Origin: Streptomyces hoynatensis
GTDB lineage: Bacteria > Actinomycetota > Actinomycetes > Streptomycetales > Streptomycetaceae
NCBI RefSeq assembly: GCF_003626535.1
Contig: NZ_RBAL01000001.1
Span: 372,001-436,000, forward strand
Length of the DNA: 64,000 bases
Direction of reading: 5' to 3'
The notes under the pieces were generated by a model that searched no databases, was not told the origin of the DNA, and worked only from the letters and a program-made list of their open reading frames with translations. Every line of letters starts with the position of its first letter. Positions within the stretch are counted from its first letter, which is position 1. A program made the translations under genes and the position numbers. Below are positions 41,260-50,319 of this stretch, piece after piece.

Positions 41260-42414
41260 ATGAACGAGCAGCACAGCGCGCACCGTTTCGAGACGGTGGC
41301 CATCCACGCCGGGCAGGAGCCCGACGCGGCCACCGGCGCCGTGGTCCCGCCCATCCACCAGGTGTCCACCTACAAGCAGGACGGCGTCGGCGGCCTGCGC
41401 GGGGGATACGAGTACAGCAGGTCGGGCAATCCCACCCGCGCCGCCCTGGAGGAGAACCTCGCGGCCCTGGAAGGCGGCAGGCGCGGGCTCGCCTTCGCCT
41501 CGGGTCTCGCCGCTGAGGACTGTCTGCTGCGCACCGTCCTGTCCCCGGGCGACCACCTGGTGATCCCGGACGACGCCTATGGCGGCACCTTCCGGCTGGT
41601 GTCCAGGGTGGCGGAGCGCTGGGGGGTGGCCTGGTCGGTGGCCAACACCTCCGACCCGGACTCGGTCAGGGCCGCGCTGCGCCCCGAGACGAGGCTGGTG
41701 TGGGTGGAGACGCCGTCCAACCCGCTGCTCGGCATCACCGACATCGCGCTGGTCGCCGGGCTCGCCCGCGCGGCCGGGGCCAGGCTGGTGGTGGACAACA
41801 CCTTCGCCAGCCCCTACCTGCAGCAGCCGCTGGCGCTCGGCGCCGACGTCGTGGTCCACTCCACGACCAAGTACCTCGGCGGGCACTCGGACGTGGTCGG
41901 CGGGGCGCTGGTGACCTCGGACGAGGAACTGGCGCGGGAGCTGGCGTTCCACCAGAACGCCATGGGCGCCATCGCGGGGCCCTTCGACTCCTGGCTGGTG
42001 CTGCGCGGCATCAAGACCCTGGCGGTGCGGATGGACCGGCACAGCGCGAACGCGGCGCGGATCGCCGAGGCGCTCCAGGCCCACCCGCGGGTGACGCACG
42101 TCTGCTACCCGGGCCTGGCCTCGCACCCGGGGCACGAGACGGCCGCCAAGCAGATGCGGGACTTCGGCGGCATGGTGTCCTTCCGGGTCGCGGGCGGCGA
42201 GGCGGCGGCCGTCGAGGTGTGCAACCGGGCCGAGCTGTTCACGCTCGGCGAGTCGCTGGGCGGCGTGGAGTCGCTGATCGAGCACCCGGGGCGGATGACG
42301 CACGCCTCGGCGGCGGGCTCGGCGCTTGAGGTGCCGGACGACCTGGTGCGGCTCTCGGTCGGCATCGAGTCCGTGGACGACCTGCTCGCCGACCTGACGC
42401 GGGCGCTGGGCTGA
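41260..42414 (+). CDS. metB: Cystathionine gamma-synthase
   Basis: A 384-residue PLP enzyme of the Cys/Met metabolism family. The PLP lysine lies in HSTTKYLGGHSDVVGG, the phosphate-binding and Tyr residues in YEYSRSGNPTR, and VDNTFASPYLQQP supplies the Asp that contacts the cofactor nitrogen. It joins O-succinylhomoserine (or the acetyl ester) and cysteine to cystathionine. Cystathionine gamma-lyase is the close alternative and cannot be excluded by motif; gene neighbourhood near ilvA and mca is as in other streptomycetes. No riboswitch was recognised upstream. Confidence 0.92.
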   Translation: MNEQHSAHRFETVAIHAGQEPDAATGAVVPPIHQVSTYKQDGVGGLRGGYEYSRSGNPTRAALEENLAALEGGRRGLAFASGLAAEDCLLRTVLSPGDHLVIPDDAYGGTFRLVSRVAERWGVAWSVANTSDPDSVRAALRPETRLVWVETPSNPLLGITDIALVAGLARAAGARLVVDNTFASPYLQQPLALGADVVVHSTTKYLGGHSDVVGGALVTSDEELARELAFHQNAMGAIAGPFDSWLVLRGIKTLAVRMDRHSANAARIAEALQAHPRVTHVCYPGLASHPGHETAAKQMRDFGGMVSFRVAGGEAAAVEVCNRAELFTLGESLGGVESLIEHPGRMTHASAAGSALEVPDDLVRLSVGIESVDDLLADLTRALG

Positions 42415-42540
42415 GGCCGGGCCGGGCGCCCGGGCCGGGTGGGGCGCCTTTGCCGGGTGGGGCGCCCTTTCCGGGCCGGGCGCCGGCCGAGCCTGGCCCG
42501 GGCCCCTGCGCGCCCCGGCGTGCGGGAGCACGGCGGGGGC

Positions 42541-43035
42541 TCAGCCGCTCGCCAGGCGCGAGACGGCCGAGTTGAAGCGCAGGAGGAGCTCGCTGAAGAG
42601 GGCGCGCTCCTCCGGGGTCCAGTCCTCCGTGAGCAGGGCCATCAGCCGCCGCCGCGAATCGCGCACCTCGGCCAGGCGCTCCCGGCCGGGACCCGAAAGC
42701 CGCAGCACCACCGCGCGGCCGTCGTCCGGATCGGCGCTCCTGGTCACGAGCCCGGAGTCCACCAGCGGCGCCACCTGCCTGGTCACCGTGGAGGAGTCGA
42801 TGCCCATCGCGGTCGCCAGCGCCTTCACGCCCGTCGGGCCGTCCTGGTCCAGCCTGCTGAGCAGCAGGTACGCGGCCCGGTCCATGGCGCCGCGGTCGGC
42901 GCCGAGCGTGGCGAGCCTGGTCTGCTCCGCGCGCCGCGCGAAGACCGCCACCTGGTGCTGGAGCGTGTCGAGCAGCCGGCTCTCCCCGGTCTGGGAAGGC
43001 GGCGCGGGGGCGGGGGCGGTGGGTTCCGGTGTCAT
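42541..43035 (-). CDS. MarR family transcriptional regulator
   Basis: A 164-residue MarR protein. The winged helix is in VKALATAMGIDSSTVTRQVAPLVDSGLV, residues about 69-96 (shown in parts: VKALATAMGIDSSTVTRQ, LVDSGLVTR), followed by the wing DPDDGRAVVLRLS. N- and C-terminal helices for dimerisation are present. It is divergent from ilvA, with a perfect palindrome (43261-43272) in the shared upstream region that could be its site. Ligand unknown. Confidence 0.93.
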   Translation of the reverse strand: MTPEPTAPAPAPPSQTGESRLLDTLQHQVAVFARRAEQTRLATLGADRGAMDRAAYLLLSRLDQDGPTGVKALATAMGIDSSTVTRQVAPLVDSGLVTRSADPDDGRAVVLRLSGPGRERLAEVRDSRRRLMALLTEDWTPEERALFSELLLRFNSAVSRLASG

Positions 43036-43346
43036 GGTCGAGTCTGCGTCCGAAGGTAGTCCGAGGATTGACGGGCTTGTGGGGGCGGAGAGTTCGAGCG
43101 GCTGCGAGGGACTGCGGGGCCTTGCGAGGGGGTGGGTCCTGGGCCGCGCGCGGCCTGCCGTGGGCCTGCGGCTCCCGGCCGGACCCGGGCCGGCCGCGGG
43201 CCGTGGCGGAGCGCGTTTCCCGGCGCGCCCCGGTGCGAGGCCGCTTCCGTGAATGCGCCTCAGCGTACGCTGCCCCGCCCCGGGGCGGGGCGGGCAGGGG
43301 TGAACCCGTCCGAAACCGGCGGCGGCGCGCCTGTCAGACTGGCGAC
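43036..43346. other. Divergent interval between marR and ilvA
   Basis: The 311 bases hold no credible gene. The notable element is the palindrome pair at 43261-43291, listed separately. Confidence 0.6.
43261..43291. promoter_or_regulatory. Two adjacent palindromes upstream of ilvA
   Basis: cagcgtacgctg (43261-43272) is a perfect 12-base palindrome. It overlaps a perfect 20-base G+C palindrome (43272-43291, arms gccccgcccc and ggggcggggc). Both lie 55-86 bases before ilvA. The first may be an operator and the second a fold-back attenuator. Confidence 0.5.
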
Positions 43347-44573
43347 ATGCCTGAAGACCAGCGGCAGCGTCCCCTGCTCGAGGACGTGCAGGCCGCGCGG
43401 AAGACCCTGGAGGGGATCTCTCGCGTCACGGCGCTCGAGGGCAGCCGCTACCTGAGCCGCCTGGTCGGCGCGCCCGTGCACCTCAAGTGCGAGAACCTCC
43501 AGCGCACCGGCTCGTTCAAGCTGCGCGGGGCGTACACCAGGATCGCGGGCCTGGGCGAGGAGGAACGCGCCCGCGGCGTCGTGGCGGCGAGCGCGGGCAA
43601 TCACGCGCAGGGCGTCGCCCTCGCCGCCTCCCTGCTCGGCGTGGCCTCCACGGTGTTCATGCCCGTCGGCGCCCCGCTGCCGAAGATCGCGGCGACCCGC
43701 GAGTACGGCGCCAGGGTGCTGCTTTCCGGGCAGGTGGTCGACGAGACCCTGGCCGCGGCCCAGGAGTACGCCGAGCGGACCGGGGCCGTCTTCATCCATC
43801 CCTTCGACCACCCCGACGTGGTGGCCGGGCAGGGCACGGTCGGGCTGGAGATCGTCGAGCAGTGCCCCGAGGTCGGCACCGTGGTGGTCGGCATGGGCGG
43901 CGGCGGGCTCGCGGCCGGGGTGGCGGTCGCGGTCAAGGCGCTGCGCCCGTCGGCCAGGGTCGTCGGGGTGCAGGCCGCCGGCTCCGCCGCCTACCCGCCC
44001 TCGCTGGCGGCCGGGCGCCCGGTGAGCCTGGAGGGGGTGGCCACGATGGCCGACGGGATGAAGGTGGGGCGGCCGGGCGACGTGCCCTTCCGGATCGTCG
44101 CCGACTTGGTGGACGAGGTCCGCACGGTGTCCGAGGACGCGCTCTCCGCGGCGCTGGTGCACTGCCTGGAGCGGGCCAAGATGGTCGTCGAGCCGGCCGG
44201 CGCCGCCCCGGTGGCCGCGCTGCTCGACCGGCCGGGGGCGTTCGGCGGCAACGGGCCGGTGGTGGCCGTGCTCTCCGGCGGGAACGTCGACCCGCTGGTG
44301 CTGGAGCGGACGCTGCGGCACGGCATGGCCGCGGCCGGGCGGTATCTGTCGCTGCGGCTCACCGTGCCCGACCGGCCGGGCGCCCTGGCCGCGCTCCTGA
44401 AGAAATTGTCAGAGGCGGACGCTAACGTCCTGGCGGTCAACCACGTCAGGACGGACCCCCGGCTCGGCGTGGGCGAGGCGGAGGTGGAGCTGCAGCTGGA
44501 GACCCAGGGCCCGAAGCACTGCGCCGAGCTGTCGAGGACGCTCGGGGCGGCGGGATACCGGATCGTCGGCTGA
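43347..44573 (+). CDS. ilvA: Threonine dehydratase (biosynthetic type)
   Basis: A 408-residue PLP-dependent deaminase. The PLP lysine lies in GSFKLRGAYTR, the phosphate-binding loop is VGMGGGGLAAG, and SAGNHAQGVA is the conserved substrate loop. The C-terminal 80 residues form one ACT-like domain (LRLTVPDRPGALAALLKKLS), the size of the single-ACT IlvA/TdcB-like group. It deaminates threonine to 2-oxobutyrate, feeding isoleucine synthesis. ATG 43347 is the start; the frame is open upstream but without motifs. Confidence 0.93.
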   Translation: MPEDQRQRPLLEDVQAARKTLEGISRVTALEGSRYLSRLVGAPVHLKCENLQRTGSFKLRGAYTRIAGLGEEERARGVVAASAGNHAQGVALAASLLGVASTVFMPVGAPLPKIAATREYGARVLLSGQVVDETLAAAQEYAERTGAVFIHPFDHPDVVAGQGTVGLEIVEQCPEVGTVVVGMGGGGLAAGVAVAVKALRPSARVVGVQAAGSAAYPPSLAAGRPVSLEGVATMADGMKVGRPGDVPFRIVADLVDEVRTVSEDALSAALVHCLERAKMVVEPAGAAPVAALLDRPGAFGGNGPVVAVLSGGNVDPLVLERTLRHGMAAAGRYLSLRLTVPDRPGALAALLKKLSEADANVLAVNHVRTDPRLGVGEAEVELQLETQGPKHCAELSRTLGAAGYRIVG

Positions 44574-44596
44574 AGCACGCGCCGGAAAAGGGCTAT

Positions 44597-44623
44597 CGCG
44601 ATACATCGCGTCAGCCCTACACT
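44597..44623 (+). promoter_or_regulatory. Promoter with PadR-like operator before the ABC exporter
   Basis: cgcgat-ac-atcgcg (44597-44610) is a perfect palindrome, with TACACT at 44618-44623 as a good -10. The palindrome occupies the -35/spacer region, as expected for repression. Similar palindromes are associated with PadR-type repressors of DrrAB-like exporters (inference); no PadR gene is in the window. Confidence 0.6.
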
Positions 44624-44684
44624 GGCGGCTCCGCCCTTCGCGGACCAGCCTTGTAATCTGCCGACCCCACTTTGGGAGAACACC

Positions 44685-45713
44685 ATGCCAGGCGCCATCT
44701 ACGCCGAGGGTCTGGTCAAGACCTTCGGCGATGTCAGGGCACTGGACGGCGTCGACTTCGACGTTCCCGAGGGCTCTGTCCTCGGGCTGCTCGGGCCCAA
44801 CGGCGCGGGCAAGACCACAGCCGTGCGGGTGCTGACCACCCTCATAGAGCCCGACAGCGGGCGCGCCGAGGTCGCCGGCCTCGACGTCGTGAAACACCCG
44901 AACGAGGTGCGCCGCTCCATCGGCCTCTCCGGCCAGTTCGCCGCCGTGGACGAGTACCTGACGGGCCGCGAAAACCTCCAGATGGTCGGGCAGCTCTACC
45001 AGCTCTCCGGGCGGGACGCCAAGCGCCGCGCGGCCGAGCTGCTGGAGCGGTTCAACCTCCAGGACGCCGCCGACCGCACCGCCAAGACCTACTCGGGAGG
45101 CATGCGCCGTCGCCTCGACCTCGCCGCCGCCCTGGTGGTCAGCCCGCCCGTGATGTTCATGGACGAGCCCACCACGGGTCTCGACCCGCGCAACAGGCAG
45201 GCGCTGTGGGAGGTCATCGAGGAGCTGGTCGCCGGCGGCACCACCCTGCTGCTGACCACGCAGTACCTGGAGGAAGCCGACCACCTCGCCGACACCATCG
45301 CCGTCGTCGACCACGGGCGGGTCATCGCGCGCGGCACCTCCGACCAGCTGAAGGACCAGACCGGCGGCGACGTCGTCGAGCTGGTGGTGCACGAACGCGA
45401 GCACATCCCGCTCGCCGAGGAGGTGCTGCGCCGCCTCGGCGACGGGGACACCAGCCTGGTCGAGCACACCCGCAAGCTGAGCGTCCCGGCCGCGGGCGGC
45501 GCCAAGCTGCTCGCCGAGGTCATCCGCGAACTCGACGCCAGGGGCGTGGAGATCGACGACATCGGGCTGCGCCGCCCCACCCTCGACGACGTCTTCCTCT
45601 CCCTCACCGGGCACACCGCCGAGGACGAGGCGGCGGGGACGGCCGGGGAAGAGGACGGCCAGGCAGGCACGAAGGCCGCCGGGAAGCGGGCGGCCACCGA
45701 GGGGGACAAGTGA
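44685..45713 (+). CDS. ABC exporter ATPase, DrrA-like
   Basis: A 342-residue ABC ATPase. Walker A is GPNGAGKTTAVRVL, the signature is YSGGMRRRLDLA, Walker B is VMFMDEPTTGLDP, and the H-loop is in LLLTTQYLEEADHLADT. The C-terminal extension of about 100 residues (after GTSDQLKDQTGG) and the TQYLEEAD block are typical of daunorubicin-resistance type (DrrA) ATPases. It pairs with the permease whose start overlaps its stop. The role is export of a drug or lipid-like compound; the substrate is not evident. Confidence 0.95.
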   Translation: MPGAIYAEGLVKTFGDVRALDGVDFDVPEGSVLGLLGPNGAGKTTAVRVLTTLIEPDSGRAEVAGLDVVKHPNEVRRSIGLSGQFAAVDEYLTGRENLQMVGQLYQLSGRDAKRRAAELLERFNLQDAADRTAKTYSGGMRRRLDLAAALVVSPPVMFMDEPTTGLDPRNRQALWEVIEELVAGGTTLLLTTQYLEEADHLADTIAVVDHGRVIARGTSDQLKDQTGGDVVELVVHEREHIPLAEEVLRRLGDGDTSLVEHTRKLSVPAAGGAKLLAEVIRELDARGVEIDDIGLRRPTLDDVFLSLTGHTAEDEAAGTAGEEDGQAGTKAAGKRAATEGDK

Positions 45714-46576
45714 GCATCACCGCCGACAAGCCCGCCCCGGCGCGGAGTCCGCGGCCGGAGCGGATCACCTTCGCCCAGGGCATGCGCGACTCCCTGGTCG
45801 TCGCCAAGCGCAACCTCCTGCGGATGCTGCGCATCCCCGAGGTCGTCATCTTCGGCCTCGTGCAGCCCATCATGTTCGTGGTGCTGTTCTCCTACGTCTT
45901 CGGCGGCTCCATCAACATCCCGGGCGCGGGCCTCGACCCGGACGCCTACCGGGAGTTCCTGATGGGCGGCATCTTCGCGCAGACCGTCACCTTCGCCACG
46001 GCGGGCGCGAGCGCGGGCATCGCCGAGGACATGCAGAAGGGCATCATCGACCGGTTCCGCTCGCTGCCGATGGCGCGCGGCGCGGTCCTCACCGGCCGCA
46101 CCTTCGCCGACCTGACGCAGACCGCGGTCATCCTGCTCGTCCTCGCCGTCGTCGCCGTCCCGGTCGGCTGGCGGGTGCACAACGGGCTGGGGAACATGCT
46201 GGCCGGATTCGGCCTGCTGCTCCTGCTCGGCTACGCCTTCACCTGGATCGGCGCCCTGATCGGCCTCTCGGTCCGCTCGCCCGAGGCGGCCACCTCCGGC
46301 GGCCTGGTGTGGCTGTTCCCGCTGACGTTCATCTCGGTGGCCTTCGTCCCCTCGGAGAACATGCCGGGCTGGCTGGCCCCGATCGCGGAGTGGAACCCGT
46401 TCAGCGCCACGGTGCTCGGCGTGCGCGACCTGTTCGGCAACCTGCCCGAGGGCTACGAGGCCCCCGACGCCTGGCCGATGCAGCACCCGCAGCTGGCCTC
46501 GGCGCTGTTCTCGGTGGTCATCATCGCGATCTTCCGCACCTTCGCCGTCAGGAAGTACAAGCGCGCCACCGGCTGA
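45710..46576 (+). CDS. ABC exporter permease, DrrB-like
   Basis: A 288-residue ABC-2 type permease. After a hydrophilic tail and the entry helix SLVVAKRNLLRMLRIPEVVI, six membrane helices follow (QPIMFVVLFSYVFGG and onward). The conserved GIAEDMQKGIIDRFRSLPMARGAVL segment (shown for location, residues about 103-128) is the DrrB signature. GTG 45710 overlaps the ATPase stop, so the two are coupled. Works with the ATPase as exporter dimer. Confidence 0.95.
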   Translation: MSITADKPAPARSPRPERITFAQGMRDSLVVAKRNLLRMLRIPEVVIFGLVQPIMFVVLFSYVFGGSINIPGAGLDPDAYREFLMGGIFAQTVTFATAGASAGIAEDMQKGIIDRFRSLPMARGAVLTGRTFADLTQTAVILLVLAVVAVPVGWRVHNGLGNMLAGFGLLLLLGYAFTWIGALIGLSVRSPEAATSGGLVWLFPLTFISVAFVPSENMPGWLAPIAEWNPFSATVLGVRDLFGNLPEGYEAPDAWPMQHPQLASALFSVVIIAIFRTFAVRKYKRATG

Positions 46577-46593
46577 GCGGCGCGCATCCCCCC

Positions 46594-46626
46594 GGCCCCG
46601 GGCGCCCGTGCGCGGCGCCCGGGGCC
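46594..46626 (+). terminator. Perfect 13-bp hairpin after the ABC exporter
   Basis: Arms ggccccgggcgcc and ggcgcccggggcc with a 7-base loop, 17 bases past the permease stop. Confidence 0.8.
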
Positions 46627-46804
46627 CTCGCCCGCCCGCCGCCGGCCTCGCCGCCCGCCCGCGGCCCGGCGCGGCCCCGGTCCGCACCCCGGTCCCTGGC
46701 GTTCCGCCCGAACATGCGGCAGGGTGCAACGCCACGGCACACAACGGCGTGTTGACCACAGGGCCGGGCATGCGCCCGGACGAGGACGGGAGGGGGAATG
46801 CGCC

Positions 46805-49800
46805 ATGGCCGGAATCGAGCAGGAGCTGAGCCGGCGGCACCTGGCGGAGGTCGACGCGCTCGTGGTGCGCGCCGTGGAGGAGGAGGCACGGAACTCCGAG
46901 GGCAGGATCGACGCGGAGGCGCTGCTGCGCCGGGCCCGCGGCGCCCTGGAGGAGATCACCCGCCCGGCGCGTGAGGAGTACGAGGCGCTGCTGCGCGCCG
47001 AGGCCGAGAGCGCCCCGGCCCGGCTGGCCGACCGCTTCGGCCCCGGCCCCCTCGCCTCGCTCGCCGGCGCGGCGCTGGGCGCCGCCCTCGCCGCCCTGCT
47101 GCTCGTCGGCGGCCTCGACGGCTCGGTGACCACCGCCTTCGGCGACGCCCTCCTCGTCGCGGGCGCGGCCGTGCTCGGCTTCGCCGTCCAGGCGGTCCTC
47201 GCGCACCTGTGGACCGCGGAGCGGCACGCCGGGAGCCGCGCCCAGCCGGGCGGCGTCGAGCAGCTGCGCCTGGCCTGGCGCAACGCCGTCGAGGTCCGCG
47301 GACTTCGCCCCTACCTGGCGCAGCAACGCGCCGTCGCCCCGCGCCGCGAGCCGCTCGGCGACGGCGGGGCGGAGACCCGCCGCCCGCCGCAGCAGCTGCA
47401 GCGGCGCACCCGGGACCGCAGCGGCGCCGCCCGCACCCGCGCGGTGCTCGCCCGTTCCTTCGACCGGCTGCCGGACGCCGGCCACCCCTTCATCGGCCGC
47501 CGCAGCCAGCTGTCCCAGATCACCCAGTGGGTCAACCGCGACCGGGCAGGCACCGACCCGCGGCCCACCGTGGTGGTGCTGCACGGCCCCTCGGGCTCCG
47601 GGCGCACCATGCTCGCCCGCTGGGCCGCCCACGAGGTGCGCGCCCTCTTCCGCGGGGCCTGCCTGGTCGACCTGCGCGGCCAGAGCGAGGACCCGCTGCG
47701 CACCCGGGAGGCGATCCTGCACCTGATGAACCGGCTCGGCGCCCCCCGCGAGCAGCTCCTCTTCCGCGAGGGCACCGGCGAGGCCGCGGGCCGCGGAGAG
47801 GCCGGCTCGCCCCGGCTGCGCCGCCTCGTCGAGCGCTACCACCAGCACCTCACCGGCCTGCCCGTGGTGATCATCCTGGACGACGCCACCGACGCCGAGC
47901 AGGTCCGCACCCTGGTCCCCGAGCGCTCCGACTCGCTGGTCCTGGTCACCGCGGCCGGGCCCCTGGCGCTGGGCGAGGACCTGGCGGCCTCCGTCCACCA
48001 CATGGAGCTCGGCCCGCTCGACGGGGCCGCGGCCGAGGAACTGCTGCGCGCCTCCGTCACCGAGGGCGTGCCCGAGGGCCCCTACGACGCCCAGGGCTGG
48101 CAGCGGCTGACCGAGCTGTGCGACGGCCGCCCGCTGCTGCTGCGCATGGTGGGCGCGGCCCTCGACCGGCGCTCGCCCGCCGAGCTGGCCGAGGCCCTGG
48201 CCGCGCACGGCGCCCCCGGCACCGACCCCGCCGAGCGCGCCCTGCGGATGCGCTACGCCGAGCAGCCGGAGGAGGCCAGGCGCCTGCTGCGTCGCCTGGC
48301 GCTGGTCGGCCGGGCCAGCCTCGGCGCCCGGGCCGCCGCCGCGCTCCTGGACGTCCGCGAGCAGGAAGGGGCCCGCAGGCTGGACGAGTTGACCGCGGCC
48401 GGCCTGCTGCGCCACGTCCGTGGCAGCCGCTACCGGCTGCACGACCTCGTGCGCCGCTTCGCCCGCGCCAGGCTGTTCGACGAGGAGACCGACGAGGAGC
48501 GCTCGGCCGCCCAGGAGCGGCTGATCCGCAGCTACGCCGAGCTGGCCGACACGGTCATCCGGCTGGTCGACGGCAAGACCTCCACCCGGGCCGACGTGCT
48601 GCCCGCCGCCGCGGGCGGCCACGGCTTCCCCTCCCTCGACGCGGCCCTGCGCTGGCTCGACGACGAGACCAGCTTCATCACCGCGACCCTCAGGCACGCC
48701 GACGAGCGCGTGGACCGGGAGGCCGTCGAGCATCTGCTCGGCGCCCTGTGCGACTACTGCCTGCTGCGCGGCGACCTCTACCGCCTCGGCGAGCTCAACG
48801 AGCTGACCCAGGCCGTCAACCAGGGCCTGCTGTCCCGCTCCGTCCAGTGGCGCACCGGCGTCGCGGCCCGCCAGCTCGGCGAGCTGGACAAGGCGCGTTC
48901 CACCCTGACCTCGGTGGTCAGCCTGTACCAGCAGGCGCACCACGAGGCGGGCACCGCCCGGGCGCTGCGCGACCTGGGCATCACGCTCCAGCACCAGGGC
49001 CGGCTGCGCGAGGCGGGGGACAGGCTCCGGGAGGCCCTGGCCCTCCAGGAGGCCGCCGGGCTGGCCGGCGACCGGGCCTGGACCCTGCACGCGCTCGCCG
49101 CGGTGGAGCGCGAGTGCGGCCGGATCGTCGGCGCCCGCACGATGCTGGAGGAGGCGCTGCACCTGCACCAGGGCAGCGGCAGCGTGCACGGGGAGGCCTG
49201 GACCAGGTTCCAGCTGGGCCAGACCCTGCTGCGCGGGGGCGACATCCAGGCGGCCGAGCGGGAGATCCGCCTGTCCCTCGACCTGTACGACCGCTCGCGG
49301 GACGTGCGCGGCGTCGCCTGGGCCCAGACCGAGCTGGGCCTGGCCCGGGTCTACGCGGGCGACCCGACGGCGGCCGGGGAGCAGCTGCGCGCCGCGCTGG
49401 CCAGCCACCGCGAGACGGAGGACGCCCGCGGCGAGGCGTGGACCCTGTACAACCTGGGCCAGGCCCTGGAGGAGGCGGGGGAGGCGGCCGGGGCCGTGCG
49501 TTCCCTGGAGCGGGCGCGCACCATGTTCAGCCGGATGCGGGACCTGTACGGCCTGGCCTGTGCGCGCCACCACTCGGCCCGGGTGACCCGCGACATGCGG
49601 GCCGAGAGCACCGGTTCGCTGCGCAACAGCGGCTTCGCCCGGCAATTGCTCACCGACGCCCGCCGCGACTTCGGCCGTGCCGGGGCCCGCTACGGGGAGG
49701 CGTGGTCCTGCGTGGAGCTCGCGGTCATCGAGGCCGGCAACGAACGCCTCGGCCAGGCCCTTGAACTGGCCGACGAGGGACTGCGGTTGTTCACCGAGGG

Positions 49801-50113
49801 CTACGGCGAGGGCCGCCCCGACCTGCGCGGCGCGGACTGGGCGCAGTTCCTGCGGATCACGCTGCTGCCGCTGGCCTCCCCCGGGGGCAGCGAGGTGGGC
49901 GAGGCGGTCGCCCAGGAGGAGCTGGCCCGGCTGCTGGCCGCCGGCCACGCGCAGCGCGACCCGCACCTGGCGGAGGCGGCCGCCGGCTACCAGCTGATGC
50001 TGGAGCGGGGCCAGGGCCCGGAGGCCGGCTGGACCGCCTGGCGCCTTGGCATGGTGCCGCGCCGCGGCGCCAGGGACGTCTTCGGCGTGCGGGGCGCGCC
50101 CGCCCTCGCCTGA
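46805..50113 (+). CDS. Membrane STAND-type NTPase with TPR repeats
   Basis: A 1102-residue protein. Residues 1-80 are helical. Two membrane helices follow near 83-103 and 111-135, then a basic linker. An NB-ARC-like NTPase domain starts near 232 (FIGRRSQLSQITQWV). Its Walker A reads HGPSGSGRTML, with Arg in place of the usual Lys. Walker B is LPVVIILDDAT and a winged-helix follows (LLRHVRGSRYRLHDLVRRFARARLF, in parts). From about residue 610 to the end is a TPR array with repeats such as GEAWTRFQLGQTLLRGGD and GEAWTLYNLGQALEEAGE. STAND proteins act as ligand-triggered switches; the target and output are unknown. ATG 46805 follows GGAGGGGG. Confidence 0.88.
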   Translation: MAGIEQELSRRHLAEVDALVVRAVEEEARNSEGRIDAEALLRRARGALEEITRPAREEYEALLRAEAESAPARLADRFGPGPLASLAGAALGAALAALLLVGGLDGSVTTAFGDALLVAGAAVLGFAVQAVLAHLWTAERHAGSRAQPGGVEQLRLAWRNAVEVRGLRPYLAQQRAVAPRREPLGDGGAETRRPPQQLQRRTRDRSGAARTRAVLARSFDRLPDAGHPFIGRRSQLSQITQWVNRDRAGTDPRPTVVVLHGPSGSGRTMLARWAAHEVRALFRGACLVDLRGQSEDPLRTREAILHLMNRLGAPREQLLFREGTGEAAGRGEAGSPRLRRLVERYHQHLTGLPVVIILDDATDAEQVRTLVPERSDSLVLVTAAGPLALGEDLAASVHHMELGPLDGAAAEELLRASVTEGVPEGPYDAQGWQRLTELCDGRPLLLRMVGAALDRRSPAELAEALAAHGAPGTDPAERALRMRYAEQPEEARRLLRRLALVGRASLGARAAAALLDVREQEGARRLDELTAAGLLRHVRGSRYRLHDLVRRFARARLFDEETDEERSAAQERLIRSYAELADTVIRLVDGKTSTRADVLPAAAGGHGFPSLDAALRWLDDETSFITATLRHADERVDREAVEHLLGALCDYCLLRGDLYRLGELNELTQAVNQGLLSRSVQWRTGVAARQLGELDKARSTLTSVVSLYQQAHHEAGTARALRDLGITLQHQGRLREAGDRLREALALQEAAGLAGDRAWTLHALAAVERECGRIVGARTMLEEALHLHQGSGSVHGEAWTRFQLGQTLLRGGDIQAAEREIRLSLDLYDRSRDVRGVAWAQTELGLARVYAGDPTAAGEQLRAALASHRETEDARGEAWTLYNLGQALEEAGEAAGAVRSLERARTMFSRMRDLYGLACARHHSARVTRDMRAESTGSLRNSGFARQLLTDARRDFGRAGARYGEAWSCVELAVIEAGNERLGQALELADEGLRLFTEGYGEGRPDLRGADWAQFLRITLLPLASPGGSEVGEAVAQEELARLLAAGHAQRDPHLAEAAAGYQLMLERGQGPEAGWTAWRLGMVPRRGARDVFGVRGAPALA

Positions 50114-50222
50114 GAGCGCGGGCGGCGGGCGGCCGGGCGGCCGGGAAAAATCCGCCGGGGCCGGTCGGGCGACCGGCCCCGGCGGCCTCGATCACGGGCG
50201 GGGGCCGCAGCGGCTCCCCGGC

Positions 50223-50285
50223 GTGACACGGGTGACGCAGGTGACAGAGGTGACACGGGTAACAGAGGTGACACGCGTGGCGCGG
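50223..50285. repeat. 9-bp tandem repeat, seven degenerate copies
   Basis: Units of the form gtgacacgg, each differing by one to three bases, lie between the STAND gene and the convergent small membrane gene. Read in the plus frame they give Val-Thr-Arg/Gln/Glu triplets, but no gene is attached. Confidence 0.9.
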
Positions 50286-50319
50286 GCGGTACGGCGGCCC
50301 GGTGCGCCCGGCGTGCCGC

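Noticed and set aside
45089..49966. A 1625-codon open frame on the minus strand
   Set aside because: It runs antisense through the ABC exporter and STAND genes, both with clear motifs on the plus strand. Its sequence is low-complexity and typical of high-G+C antisense frames.
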